A stretch of DNA of 64,000 bases from Cordilura impudica (Eukaryota > Arthropoda > Insecta > Diptera > Scathophagidae): positions 27,537,208 through 27,601,207 of the forward strand of contig OY821522.1 in NCBI GenBank assembly GCA_963682025.1. Direction: 5' to 3'. The notes under the pieces are model-generated. The model ran no database searches. It saw nothing but the letters and a program-made list of their open reading frames with translations, and had not been told where the DNA came from. Of the stretch, positions 53,901-64,000 are shown piece by piece; positions within the stretch are counted from its first letter, which is position 1, and the number at the start of each line of letters is the position of its first letter. The translations under genes and the position numbers were made by a program.

Positions 53901-54326
53901 TTCGAAATATATTTAACTAACTGTTTGTAGACCAAAACTGTGATTTTTGTCCCATTTTTATTTTTTAGGAATTTTTAAAGAACAAAAAAAATGTTTTTTT
54001 TTAAAAAATTTTAATTTTTTTTTCAAAACTTGAACGATATCTCTAAAACTACTTGGAAAATTTAAAAACAGAGTAAGCACGGCTTTAAGAGAATATTGTT
54101 TGCGAGTTTCGGATTTTTTTTTTAATTTAATATGGTGAACCGTTTTCAAGTTATTCCAATATATGTAGCGGAAGTGCCTTAATTTTGAACATAACGGTAT
54201 ATCTCGAAAAGTCGAGCTGATAGAAAAAAACCAAGTGCAGATTTGAAATCAGCGACCTCAAATTAGTAAAAATTTGCTATAAATTTCAAATCAACACAAA
54301 AAAAGTTCAATTTTGTTCCCTTGTGT
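50902..54326 (-). mobile_element. long-terminal-inverted-repeat transposon 2 (LTIR-2)
   Basis: Arms of about 600 bp (50902-51494 and 53702-54326) are inverted copies, ending in ACACAAGGGAACAA. If the end is taken as CACAAGGG, both flanks read TAA, a possible 3-bp duplication. The single gene on the minus strand is intact. A further partial copy of the terminal sequence, 'cgggaacaaaattgaact', lies at 53327 upstream of the gene. The superfamily was not established. Confidence 0.78.
51578..53269 (-). CDS. LTIR-2 protein, candidate transposase
   Basis: An uninterrupted 563-residue frame starts MATSRNTCKINPNYFC. The first 110 residues hold three C-x2-C pairs (CNIC, CKNC, CYFC) that could form a zinc-binding N-terminal domain. 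The middle is acidic and Ser-rich. The C-terminal half has GGYTKYPCFICLWDSRAR, LPPLHIKLGLMKQFVKAL, LKAGIFDGPQIKKL and FSEEQGERFHQDI, motifs I associate with a protein family very widely repeated in insect genomes. Conserved Asp and Glu residues in these blocks could be catalytic, but I cannot assign a DDE triad. The gene lies alone between the arms, and the arms carry its likely promoter and terminator. Confidence 0.75.
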   Translation of the reverse strand: MATSRNTCKINPNYFCNICGEYTFIKNRKSVSDFIKKIYFDYFGFTMETRDKYWIPNTVCKNCVEYLRLWANKQRTHFKYKTPMIWREPSNHYDDCYFCAVNITGINKTNRSKWIYPNVLSITQPVLYSSEDSEPQPSTSTHNFHDLRQNVPSPISEFGSDDLHLDISSEREQFNQEELSDLVRDLGLSKKASEILASRLKQKNLLTQGTTISYYRNREKNLLPFFSEDDEFVYCSDVPGLVTAMGLEEYDPNDWRLFIDSSKRSLKCVLLHNGNKLGSLPIAHSTKAKEEYSTIASVINKIKYNEHRWLICVDLKMVNFLLGQQGGYTKYPCFICLWDSRARSEHWSKKDWPSREAMVPGNHNIVNQPLVPRDRIILPPLHIKLGLMKQFVKALNKDGDCFRYISKKFNNLSSEKLKAGIFDGPQIKKLINDENFSNSMTDIERNAWNEFVWIVRNFLGNKKGEHYSDHVDNMLSHFKQLGCNMSIKVHYRHSHLDCFPENLGDFSEEQGERFHQDIRTIEERYQGHWDKHMMADYCWSIKTNPFKQGYLRKSYKRKFFDEL

Positions 54327-54659
54327 AATTACACCGAAAGGAGAGTCTGCAACAATCATCATCCCTTCAATTATCAAGACGTCAACCCATCATCAAGTTC
54401 CAGTAAATTACCTGATTCTTGCGATGCTGCTACTAATGTAAGACATTTATTAAAAAAATTTTTTTTTTCTATTACACAATATTTTATTTTTACTTAGAAT
54501 AAGTAATTATTTTAAAATTTTATATCTGACATTAATATTTCTGTAGTGGTTGATAGAATCAAAGAAAATAACGTTTATAAATCTTATTAAAAAAAATTAA
54601 CTATTCAGTGTAAAGAAAATTCATATTCCATATTTCTCTATAAGAACAAAAAGGAAAGA

Positions 54660-55500
54660 AAAGTGCCAGACGATACTTTGAACGAATTGACAGAAAAATT
54701 TAGTCGGTCCTTGAACATGGCCAGTCTTCGACTAACATTGTTTCGGGATTGAATGAAGTTCAAATGGAACAGATTAGAGAGTTAATAAGAGGAACTATAA
54801 ACCCTTCTCAAGATATTTTCTCAGATGATGGAGTAGATCAAACAATAGGTACCATAACTAAAAAATTAGAGGAACTAGATAAAGTTCCGGATGTTGATAG
54901 GTCCTTGCGGGAATTCTCGTAGAATCCAGGATAATTCAATTCATGATATTACGCAATATTGCACACAATTCGTACTAAAATCATCGGCGATGCCGATATT
55001 GCTTTATAATCCTATCGAACACCATTAGCTAGGATTAAGATAAGAAAGTGCCTAATGATGCACTACTCAGACAAAGGTGACATATGTACTCTAGAATACC
55101 AAATGACATCTCTTTGTCAGGGAAGCAAATCAATCTCTGAATTTTATCAAAGTATGTACCAACACTTGTCTTTGATCCTAGACAAAGTTTCCTGCTTAGA
55201 ATTAAATGAGGGAAGTCTCCGAACTATGACAAATACGTATAGGGAAAATGCATTGGATACCTTTGTACGGGGACTCAATGGCGATCTACCTAGATTGTTA
55301 AGCGTAAGGTAACCAACTTCCCTGCCGCAGGCTCTTCACATATGATTAAAACTGGATAATATGTCTTTTAGAAGGGACTACGCTCACAATCGTATAACAA
55401 GAAGCGAAACGCGCAAGGATAACCTAAGACAAACCTTACCCCAGTACAGACCGAACTTCTACTCTGAATTAGCTCATATTGGGGGAGTGGGTAATAATTG
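54660..55500 (+). pseudogene. gag: ERV-2 Gag, broken
   Basis: Pieces in several frames resemble errantivirus Gag. The clearest is 55055-55312 with SISEFYQSMYQHLSLILDKV and ENALDTFVRGLNGDLPRLL. An Asn/Gln-rich tail follows near 55500-55690. Confidence 0.8.
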
Positions 55501-56039
55501 ACCTATCTTACCAAATTTTAGGATTCATCAGGGGGCAGGATTCAACAGAACCCACAAAGTAGACAATACTACTACGGTCAAAATTACCAAAATAATTACC
55601 AGAAAATCCCATCGAATGTCCAAAGAAGTTTCGAACTTCCTCAATATCAGGGATAACGGCAAAACCACTTTAACTATCAACAAAAACCAGAACCAATGGA
55701 CATAGACCGTTCTATGCAAGTAACACCCCAACGTAATCTGCCATTCAAGAGACCAGCAGAAAATTCAATTCAAGCTCCCATGAACAAGATACAAAGAAAT
55801 CTTCATTTAAATACCGAATATTGGCCGGAAAATAATTTAGAAAAGGGTATTCATACGGAGGCCATGAAATTGACGAACCAGAGGAATCGTAAGGATACAC
55901 CGAAGGATATCCGTAAGGATACATCGAACAATTACCAGAATTTATAACAAATGAAACCCAAGAGAACCAACAAAGTGATATCCAACTTGCCATAAATTTT
56001 TTAGACTAAATTGTTCCTCGTTACCTTACTTTGAGACAA

Positions 56040-57450
56040 GAACGAGGGACGGACAAATATTGACATTTTTATTAGACACAGGAAGTAATAAAACTACATT
56101 AAACCAGATTTAGTAAAAAATCCCTAAAAATGTCTCAAAACGTAAATAACCTCGAATTAAGAATACAACACCTACCCAGTCACCAAAAAGTGTCATTAGA
56201 AAATCTCGTACAACATCGGTGCCTTTTTGCAGACCCTGATGAGAAATTGACATATACCACTACAGTAATTGGTGACATCCGCACAGCGAATAATTCACCA
56301 ATATACGCTAGAAGTTACTCTTACCCAATGGCCTTAAAAGATATTGTAGAAAGAGAAATCGATCGTCTCCTTTGTGATGGCATTATAAGACCATCACGGT
56401 CTCCATATAATTCACCCATATGGGTCGTGCCCAAAAAAGAAGATTTTTCAGGACAAAAAAAATATAGACTAGTTCTCGATTTTAGACGATTAAACGCAGT
56501 AACCGTGGCCGATAGGTACCCCATTCCGGAAATTAATTACGTTCTATCCAACTTAGGTGGGAATCAATACTTTACGGTTTTAGATCTTAAGAGCGGTTTT
56601 CATCAGATAACATTAAGAAAAGAGGATAGGGAAAAACAGCCTTTTCAGTAAACAACGGAAAATATGAATAAACTAGGTTACCGTTTGGGCTGAAAAATGC
56701 TCCATCAATATTTCAAAGACCACTCGACGATATATTGAGAGAATTTATTGGGAAGATATGTTACGTATATGTGGACGACATCATAATTTTAGGTAAGGAT
56801 GAGAAATCTCATCTGGAACGCGTGGGAACAATATTTAGGACACTAGAATTAGCTAGTATGAAAGTTCAACTAGACAAATGCGAATTCAAACATGAGGTTG
56901 AATTCTTAGGCTTCGTGGTATCAAAGAAACGTTTAATGACAAATCCGAAAAAGGTCGATTCAATTTTGAAATTTTGCTATCCAAAAACATTAAAAGAACT
57001 TCGGTCATTTCTCGGACTCTCCGGACGGACGAATTTCAAAATCTATATCAAGTCAGACGAAAATAGAATTGGATACATCATCCAAGAATGCATTCGATCA
57101 GTTTTGCTATCATATCCCAATTTTGAAAAAAATTTCAATTGACTACAGACGCTTCCAACTTTGCAATTGGTGCAGTGTTAAGTCAAGAAGAAAAACCAAA
57201 TGCATTTATTTCCCGAACATTGAACAAAACAGAGGAGAACTACGCAACTAATGAAAGAGAGATGTTAGTCATTATATGGGCACTGAACTCTCTGAGAAAT
57301 TATTTGTATGGTTCCAAAAAAGTTGTGATCTATACGGATCACCAGCCCTTGACATACGCCCTCAGCAATAATAATAGTAACTTAAAAATTAAAAGGTGGA
57401 AATGTATTTTGGAAGGGTATAACTACGAGTTGAAGTATAAACCTGGATGA
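56040..57450 (+). pseudogene. pol: ERV-2 protease, RT and RNase H, broken
   Basis: A protease LLDTGSN motif lies near 56070. RT follows in two pieces: 56130-56651 (LVLDFRRLNAVTVADRYPIP) and 56735-57142 (CYVYVDDIIILGKDEKSH). RNase H is at 57139-57450 with TTDASNFAIGAVLSQ. Frameshifts lie near 56640-56735 and 57030-57139, and a stop ends the RNase H frame at 57448. Confidence 0.85.
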
Positions 57451-57879
57451 ACAAATGTAGTCGCTGATGCTCAATCCGGAGTCCCTATAGGATTAAATCC
57501 TACAAATGCTCAAATAAACTCTTTGACCCCCACCGAACACAGCGCAGACAGTTCGTCAGAATATTTAATACACAGCGTAGAAACTCCAATAAATGTTTTC
57601 AAAAACCAGTTATTTATAAATGTGGACAATACATAATCTTACCAATTGAAATTGTATTTCCCGGAGTACATAGACACATTATTAAAGAACCCCAATCGAC
57701 GAACAAATCCTAGTGAACATTCTAAGAAAATATCTGAATCCGTCTGTCATTAACGGAATAAAAAATTCTGAATGGATAATGGGAAAAATCCAATTATTTT
57801 AGCCCAATCATTTCGCAAACTACAAATGCCGCTTTACACAGTCGACCGTTGAAGATATAACGTCTGAGAACGATCAAGA

Positions 57880-58790
57880 AAATCTGATAATAGAAACACA
57901 CAATAGGGCTCATCGTAATGATAGAGAAAATAAAAAGCAAATGCTGGAAAAATATTATTTCCCTGGGATGTCAGGTAAAATAAAAAGAATTATAAAATTA
58001 TGTTCTATATGTAAAAAAGGAAAATATGAGGGACACCAAATAACCCAGAATTGCGCGAAACTCCCATACCAACATATCCGGGGCATATTGTCCATATCGA
58101 CATTTTTTCGACCGAAAGTAAACTCATTTTAACATCAATTGATAAATTTTCTAAGTACGCAAAAGTAAAATTATTAAACGGAAGATCTATAGAACATGTC
58201 CGAAAACCACTTAGGGAAATTTTGTTTTCATATGGAGTGCCAAAGTATGTGGTTATGGACAGCGAACCCTCCTTAAACTCTGCATCCATACAATTCATGA
58301 TGAAAGATGATCTAAAAATTTATGTATTAACCACCCCGTCATACAAGAGCGAAATAAATGGTCAAATAGAAAGATTCCACTCCACGTTAGCGGAAATCAT
58401 GAGATGCCTGAAAAATGATGGAACATCCAGAGATTTTGAAGAATTGCTGGAAAGATCGATGAATGAATATAATCATACGTTCCATTCGACGACTAATAAA
58501 AAACCAGTTGACTTGTATTTTGGGCAAATAATTGATTTTTCTCCCCAAGACTATGAGACGACAAGACTATCCAAGTTGAGAGACTGAAACGAAAACAGGA
58601 AAAAGACTTAAGTTATCATAACAAAAATAAAAAACCTACAAAAAAATATGTGCCTGGTCAGTTGATTTACGTAAAAACTAATAAAAGATTGGGTACAAAG
58701 CTGAGTAATCGCTTTAAAGAAGATATTGTTAGGGAAAATCGAGGGACAACCGTAGTTACCGAAAGCGGCCGTGTTATCCACAAAGGTCAT
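57880..58790 (+). pseudogene. pol: ERV-2 integrase, broken
   Basis: A zinc-region relic (57890-58040) is followed by the frame at 58051-58587, which contains HIVHIDIFSTESKLILTSID, VVMDSEPSLNS and EINGQIERFHSTLAEIM. These are the three catalytic blocks. Some acidic residues and spacing look preserved. A frame change near 58040 separates it from the zinc part. Confidence 0.82.
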
Positions 58791-58798
58791 ATTAGAAA

Positions 58799-60300
58799 TT
58801 GACGAAATATTTCTTTACTTTTACTTTAGTTTTTTTTTACAGATTATTAATAAAAAGCGCGTTAGCAGATTTCAACATTGTAGACTACTCCAACCCTATA
58901 TTGATAACCATTCAGAATGGTATCGCAAGGAGACAGAATGGCACATTTAAAGTTATACACTCAATCAATCTCGAACAATACCAAGCCTTATCAGAAGAAC
59001 TTGAAACAATTTTGAATACGAACATTACATTTAAACATCCCCTCCGTCCGTTTTTAACGCAACAAATCATTGATATAAAAAGTCTTCTTAAACGTCTATG
59101 TCCAGGTAGAAAGAAGAGATCAATAGATTTTATAGGCAGTGCATGGAAATGGATTGCCGGAACTCCAGACAGTCACGACTGGGAAATCCTTAATCAAAAG
59201 ATCGGAAATATTTTAGAAAATAATAATAGACAAATGGTAATAAATGAACTGACTATTGACAGAATACAAGAAATATCGAATATTACTAACGAAATATTAA
59301 AAGTAAAAAGGGAAGATTGGAATGTCGAGTTAGCAAGTAAATTAGAACACAAATTGATTTTGATAGTAAAAGAATTACAGAACATCGAATATGCCATCCA
59401 ATGGGCCAAAGTTAATATTGTAATTTCATATATTTTATCAAAAACCGAAATCGAAGTACTTAATATGTTCTGACTAATTATAATATACCAATATTTAACG
59501 TAGATGAGTTATTATCATTCGGAAATGTAAAAATCGTTACAAATAATAAAGAAATTCTGTACATTTTAAGCATTCCAACCACTCAAAATGATATCTGCAA
59601 AATGTATTTAGCAAAACCAGTAAAAATAGGTCATTTAATTGATAAAATTGAATTTGATAAAATTTTGAATTGTAATAATGTTTTATTCGCTATTAAAGAC
59701 AAATTCAAAAAATTATAATTATCTAACCATATGTAACAGAGATAAATTAATAAAAGTAAGAGAAGATTATTGTATTTATACCAAACCTATTTAAGAACAA
59801 GATAGGGAACTGCACCCAGCTAAACAACGAACACATACCCACCGTAGAGGAAATCTGAAATGATATCCTATTATTAAATTAAATACCGGCATAATCAGGG
59901 TGAACAACGAAGAAATAAATTTAAATGGAACTTACCTACTTAAATATTACAATACAACAATAATAATCGATGATAGTGAATATTTCTCCAAAGAAGTAAG
60001 CGGCAGCAAACCTCTCCCAGCCTCTCTACAACCAAAAGCAGCAAATGCAAAAACAGAAGAAGTTCTATCCCTAGAAAGACTCCATAAGATCAATATGGGA
60101 AATTTTGAGAGATTGGAACTACTGGAAACCAAGAATAACCTGCTGATAACTTCAAGTACAATTACCATAATTTCAGCCCTAGTCATCACCATTTGGTTAA
60201 CAACGAAGAAGATATTAAAACAGAAAAAAACAGGTCAGAAACAGAAACAATTTTACTAGAACAAGTAGAAAAGGTACAAGACACAGTGAGGAAACCCGAG
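58799..60300 (+). pseudogene. env: ERV-2 envelope-type glycoprotein, broken
   Basis: The first frame (58799-59473) has a furin-type site RKKRS near codon 105, followed by the fusion-peptide-like SIDFIGSAWKWIAGTPD segment seen in this group. A stop at 59471 and shifted frames break the centre. The last part, 59900-60259, has a membrane span near codons 88-106. The initial M of the first frame is TTG. A pyrimidine-rich stretch ending TTTTTTACAG at 58840 is the likely splice acceptor used for env. Confidence 0.82.
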
Positions 60301-60368
60301 AAAAAACCAAGCATTTACGACTTACACACGTTCTAGGCAATCGGGACGATTGCATTTGAGGAGGGAGG

Positions 60369-60687
60369 AGTTAACACGAGAAACATTTAAAATAAAAAAT
60401 AAAAAAGAAATTCACACGTTCACAAAGCTGACGTCGCGTCTGCGATATTTGAGACACATTCCGCAACGCGGCTTGTTCACATGCTGACACAACGTCTGCG
60501 ACGTACACGAGCAAGTCGATTAAGGTGGTGTGATCTTGAAAGTAAGCAAAAACCTGCGGTTATTAATTAGGGTAATTTAAGTTTAAACCTTACTTTGTAA
60601 TTTAACGTGAAACAATAAAGACGTTGTGTGTTCTAACAAAATACACAACAATAATTTTTTTAAAAAGAAAACACAGTTTTCTTAATT
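60369..60687 (+). repeat. ERV-2 3' LTR
   Basis: It follows the purine tract GAGGAGGGAGG and runs from AGTTAACACG to TTAATT. At 319 bp it is the complete form. Confidence 0.87.
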
Positions 60688-60923
60688 TGTATATAGCGTC
60701 CCCTAACGTCAATAAGCTGACATAAAAATTAATAGCAAACACTTCACCCAACCTAGAGTTGTACGATTAATCTATGGTCATACGGTATGACTCATACCCA
60801 AGTACAAACTAAAGAAACTGTGTGAGGCTAGATATTGATACGTCAGCTTATGCTGATTGGTCAATGGAGGTTCATAACATACACGTATACATGTGCGTGT
60901 GTTTCACAATACATTTCTGCGGG

Positions 60924-60959
60924 TATAAAAGGCCGAACAACAGATAGACAGGGATCAGT
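60924..60959 (+). promoter_or_regulatory. OSV LTR core promoter, copy 3
   Basis: TATAAAA at 60924 and TCAGT at 60955 match the 5' LTR copies. Confidence 0.72.
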
Positions 60960-61221
60960 CATCGTGTAGCTGTTGAGGTAAGACTGTTAGAGGACAGCTT
61001 ACTGCACTAAGATATTTCGGTGGAAATTATTATCCCTGGTTAAAAGCATATCCGATAGCGGTCGATTATGTGAGAGACCGGGAATAACCAAAACAAATTT
61101 GATAGCGGTCATTTGTTTTGGGTTTCCATGCGTTTAACTAAATGTAAACCTCAATGCCTTGTGTAATGCTTGATTTATCATGGTATTAAATTCATAAAAT
61201 ATCTGTAGTTCATTATTGTAT

Positions 61222-61593
61222 ACTAGCAGATTCCAGCCCTCGGGATTCGAGCGCAAATTCTAGGAAATTTTATTTTTTTATTATATAAAGACCCTAAAAT
61301 ATGATAATCAATTATAGCCAATTCACAAATCAACACAAAAAACAAACCCATTTTATTACAAACATATTAAAAAATTTACTAAACACACACATAGCATTGT
61401 ATAATTTAATGTATGTGTAAGTAGCAACTTTAAATGCAATTTTCTCAAAATAAAGGAAAAACATTAAAAATCTGTAATTCTGCAAAGCTGCTAAAAAGAA
61501 ATACCTTTCAAATAATATACGTTTAATCAAAATTGGGATAAAGCGGTATAACTAAACATTAGTCACAAGAAATCGCCTAGCCTATTAATATTA
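61222..61593 (+). mobile_element. 365-bp short interspersed element, copy 3
   Basis: This full-length copy runs from 'actagcagattccagc' to 'attaatattatag'. The unbroken LTR sequence is seen at 36705-36740. It occupies the same LTR position as copy 2, so both LTRs of OSV carried it. Confidence 0.75.
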
Positions 61594-61998
61594 TAGATGT
61601 TTTACAAAATAAATAAAGTTTATAACGTTTTCTTCATAAAATATTGAGTGTCCACCTTTCCTCAACAATTCAAAACCGGCAGTTCAACACATCGGACGTG
61701 TCCGTCCATTCCAGCTATTTATCAACAGCAAATAAACACATTAAACGTGTCCGTCCTTCCGCACGAATCTATAACGTGACTACCCGTCATCTCAGATCTA
61801 CTATTGTGTCCGTCCTTCTTCAACAATTCCGTTACAGCTATTCATCGACAGTAAATTAACACAATAACCGTGTCCTTCCTTCCGCACAAATTATACACCG
61901 TCTGTCTTTCCATACTAAACATCGAGTGATTTTAAAATTCTGTTAACGACCCTGGACAAGGCTGAGCTTACCCAGGCTAAGATTGCGTCGTTACAGTA

Positions 61999-62406
61999 GA
62001 AAACAACGAAAAGAAAACATTATGCTGGTGCTGATGAAAGTAAACATGATGATATTAACAATTGTTTCCGTTTTGTGTTTGCCAATGATAAAAAGCTTGA
62101 CGAAACTCTTTTCATAATACGTCGCATTAATCATCGCCAAAAACAACAATTTCAACTTGGAATGGATAACTTGTTTGCGGGCTTTGAAGATAAAAAATAT
62201 TAATGTAGATGCAGAGAAAGAAAATTAATTGAAACAAAAGCAGTTGGAGGCTCATCGTCAACGTTTGTTGAGCTTATCGAAAAAGGAACGCAAACAACAT
62301 AAAATGTTGGCTGAGTTGAAAAAGGAGTTGGATGAGACAAGAGCCAATTCCAAGGTTTTGAGTGACATTTTGGAGGGTTTTGCTGATGCTTGTAAAAATT
62401 TGTTTT
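61999..62406 (+). pseudogene. possible host-gene fragment, right flank
   Basis: Two frames look coding. The first (about 61999-62203) is Lys/Asp/Asn-rich and ends at a TAA. The second (about 62235-62406) reads EAHRQRLLSLSKKERKQHKM and then SKVLSDILEGFADACKNLF before a stop. The second weakly recalls Noc3-type nucleolar proteins, as does the left flank at 19110. I cannot confirm this. Confidence 0.25.
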
Positions 62407-62859
62407 AAGTAAGACAATTACATACACTACTGCTCAACCCAGGGCCGAAAGGGAGGAATCACAAATTACTATATTACTATAACTATACTATACCTAACCA
62501 TTGCTCCAGTTACTGGTGGTGAAACTTTTCGCAAGTTGAACTGTAGTATTATTGCTTTTGAACATGACTTGCATCTAGAGTGCGTGTAAGTGCTCCTCAT
62601 CGTAATCTGTCTCGTTGGGTTCATAAATAAAACATTAATTTTCTACTATTTGATGTGTAAACATCTATGCGCTCAGGGTGGGGGTAAAATCTAATTTCAC
62701 ACTACAATCACAAAAACAGCGTAAGGGAAAATCGGTATGTGGTATATGTAAGTGTATTGGTATATTAAGTAAGCAGCACCGCCGATTTCGCTGTCAGTTT
62801 ACCAAAATCACAAATCTGTTCGTTAATTTTAAACATTCAATTGTATATATACTAGGAAA

Positions 62860-63905
62860 ACTTTGAAGAAGTCAAAAATAACCTTAGGTGTTTTTTTAAT
62901 TACTACACATTTTTCCAATTGTTTTCAGAAAACATCAATTGAGTTTCAGAAAGTATCAATTTGTTTCAGAAAACATTAATTGATTTTCAGAAAATATCAA
63001 TTGTATTTCAGAAAGTGTCAATTGTACTTCAGAAAACATCAATTGAGTTACAGAAAGTATCAATTGTGTTTCAGAAAACATCAATTGATTTTCAGAAAAT
63101 ATCAATTGTGTTTCAGAAAGTATCAATTGTATTTCAGAAAACATCATTGATTTTCAGAAAGTATCATTTATATTTCAGAAAGTATCAATTGAATTTCAGA
63201 AAATATCAATTGAGTTTCAGAAATTATCAAATGTATTTCGGAAAATATCAAATGTATTTCCGAAATCATCAAATGTATTTCAGCAATTATCAAATGTATT
63301 TCAGAAAATATCAACTGTATTTCAGAAAACATCAAATGTATTTCAGTAATTATCAAATGTATTGCAGAAACCATCAAGTATATTTCAGAAAATTTTAAAT
63401 GATTTTCAGAAAACAGCAAATGCATTTAAGCAATTATCTAATGTATATCAGAAACCATAAAAAGTATTTCAGAAAATATAAAATGTATTTCTAAAAATCG
63501 GTCAAAATTCTATCCTGGTGTGTATATTGTAGCTGATTAACAAATTAAGTCCTCATCTTCTTTCGATTAAAAGGCCGCCCTTGATAGCTTATTTTCCAGT
63601 GCATAACAAATAAGTCCAAATTTTGCTAAACATATTCTGCGACTCCAAATCACTAATAGAAACAATAACAACTTTTCGGTATTGTGGGGTAAACTACTTT
63701 TTAATTCTGAATTTCAATAGATATTATCTGAAATTCAATTGAAATTTTCTGAAATATATTTGATACATTTGATGTTTTTTGAAATATATTTGATACTTTC
63801 TGAAATACATTTGATGTTTTCTGAAATACATTTGATACTTTCTGAAATACAATTGGAAAAGGTGTAGATGTTTACACATCTCCCCTGTGATCGGACCCAC
63901 GCTGA
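62860..63905 (-). repeat. foldback-like 21-bp minisatellite element, copy 2 (inverted)
   Basis: This is the inverted counterpart of 12005-13620. About 27 units of the 21-bp repeat fill 62925-63490, a unique spacer follows (63495-63715, matching 12215-12430), and about six units lie at 63720-63855. It ends with the same 'ggtgtagatgtttacacatc' and 'gatcggac' flank. Open frames on both strands are a result of the 21-bp period. Confidence 0.7.
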
Positions 63906-64000
63906 TTTTTTTATTCCTATAAGTAGACGGACTTTAACATCTTGGAATGAAGTTAATGGAGGATTCAATTTTGGAAAAAGTAAACAATAGAAGCAACAAA

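Larger units (their letters stand above)
47159..60687 (+). mobile_element. errantivirus-like gypsy element 2 (ERV-2), with nested insertions
   Basis: Its LTRs begin AGTTAAC and end TTAATT, the errantivirus form. They are flanked by TGTC (47155-47158) and TGTA (60688 onward), a 4-bp duplication with one change. Without the Helitron and LTIR-2 it is about 7.5 kb, the normal length. Gag, pol and env are present but broken. The target is a TATATGTATATA-like stretch of the OSV LTR, fitting errantivirus preference. Confidence 0.88.
19251..61995 (+). mobile_element. Osvaldo-like gypsy LTR retrotransposon (OSV), split by nested insertions
   Basis: With the insertions removed the element is about 9.4 kb, with LTRs of about 1.3 kb. 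It has a tRNA-Lys-type primer site, decayed gag-pol and a small env-like frame. Long LTRs and a lentivirus-like lysine primer site are known for the Osvaldo/Ulysses group, and the pol motifs fit that group by inspection. Both LTRs are interrupted. The flanks show no target duplication (gcac on the left, gtag on the right), so the two ends may not come from one insertion event. Confidence 0.7.
44960..61995 (+). repeat. OSV 3' LTR, interrupted
   Basis: The LTR starts TGTATGAGG after a purine tract (GAAGAAGGGAGGA) and runs to 45290. It resumes at 60692 with the 'atagcgtcccctaacgtc' block and ends TTACA at 61995. In between lie LTIR-1 and ERV-2. A 365-bp repeat is inserted at 61222. Confidence 0.8.

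Noticed and set aside
54004..54149. Lys/Phe-rich minus-strand frame
   Set aside because: It falls in the LTIR-2 right arm and reflects poly(A)/poly(T) runs.
62956..63398. Repeat-rich frames on both strands near the right end
   Set aside because: Same minisatellite effect in the inverted copy.

Overview
This window is a non-bacterial, AT-rich, gene-poor stretch from an insect genome, most likely a higher fly. The reasons are short GT-AG introns, two errantivirus-type (gypsy-group) elements with envelope genes, an Osvaldo-like gypsy element, a BEL/Pao element, Helitrons and several copies of an INE-1/DINE-1-like repeat. I see no intact ordinary host gene. Almost everything I can name is a transposable element or a piece of one.

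Layout. Bases 1-3890 hold repeat fragments. A decayed Helitron occupies 3891-6739 and sits inside an older repeat. From 6995 to 9687 there are diverged tandem modules and an INE-1-like repeat. From 11372 to 13563 there is a duplicated repeat and then an element built from a 21-bp minisatellite; an inverted partner of that element lies at 62860-63905. A decayed hAT transposon lies at about 14074-16232 and itself carries a 365-bp insertion. INE-1-like copies follow at 17541 and 18475.

The core, 19251-61995, is one Osvaldo-like gypsy element. Its two LTRs have been split apart by later insertions. The 5' LTR received a BEL/Pao element (19351-27509), an errantivirus-like element (28002-35650), a 365-bp repeat and a tRNA-derived SINE. 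Its pol carries a 1-kb retroposed insert. The 3' LTR received a long-inverted-repeat transposon (45294-47148) and, 10 bp away, a second errantivirus-like element (47159-60687). That second element was in turn invaded by a Helitron (47739-50352) and by a long-inverted-repeat transposon with an intact 563-codon gene (50902-54326). Target-site duplications and uninterrupted paralogous copies in the same window support most of these boundaries.

The most unusual finding is in the BEL/Pao element. Its 5' LTR is 959 bp longer than its 3' LTR. The extra sequence is exactly exon 1 plus exon 2 of a doubly spliced RNA of the same family. Splicing fuses the LTR leader to a small open frame downstream of pol, and the junction itself makes the AUG. 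A second intron removes the polypurine tract and the beginning of the 3' LTR. The encoded protein has three nucleocapsid-like zinc motifs followed by a basic Arg/Gln/Ser tail. This is a genomic record of a multiply spliced accessory gene, resembling in logic the small spliced regulatory genes of complex retroviruses. The same element has a perfect 23-nt inverted repeat linking the U5/primer-binding-site junction to the gag-pol start codon.
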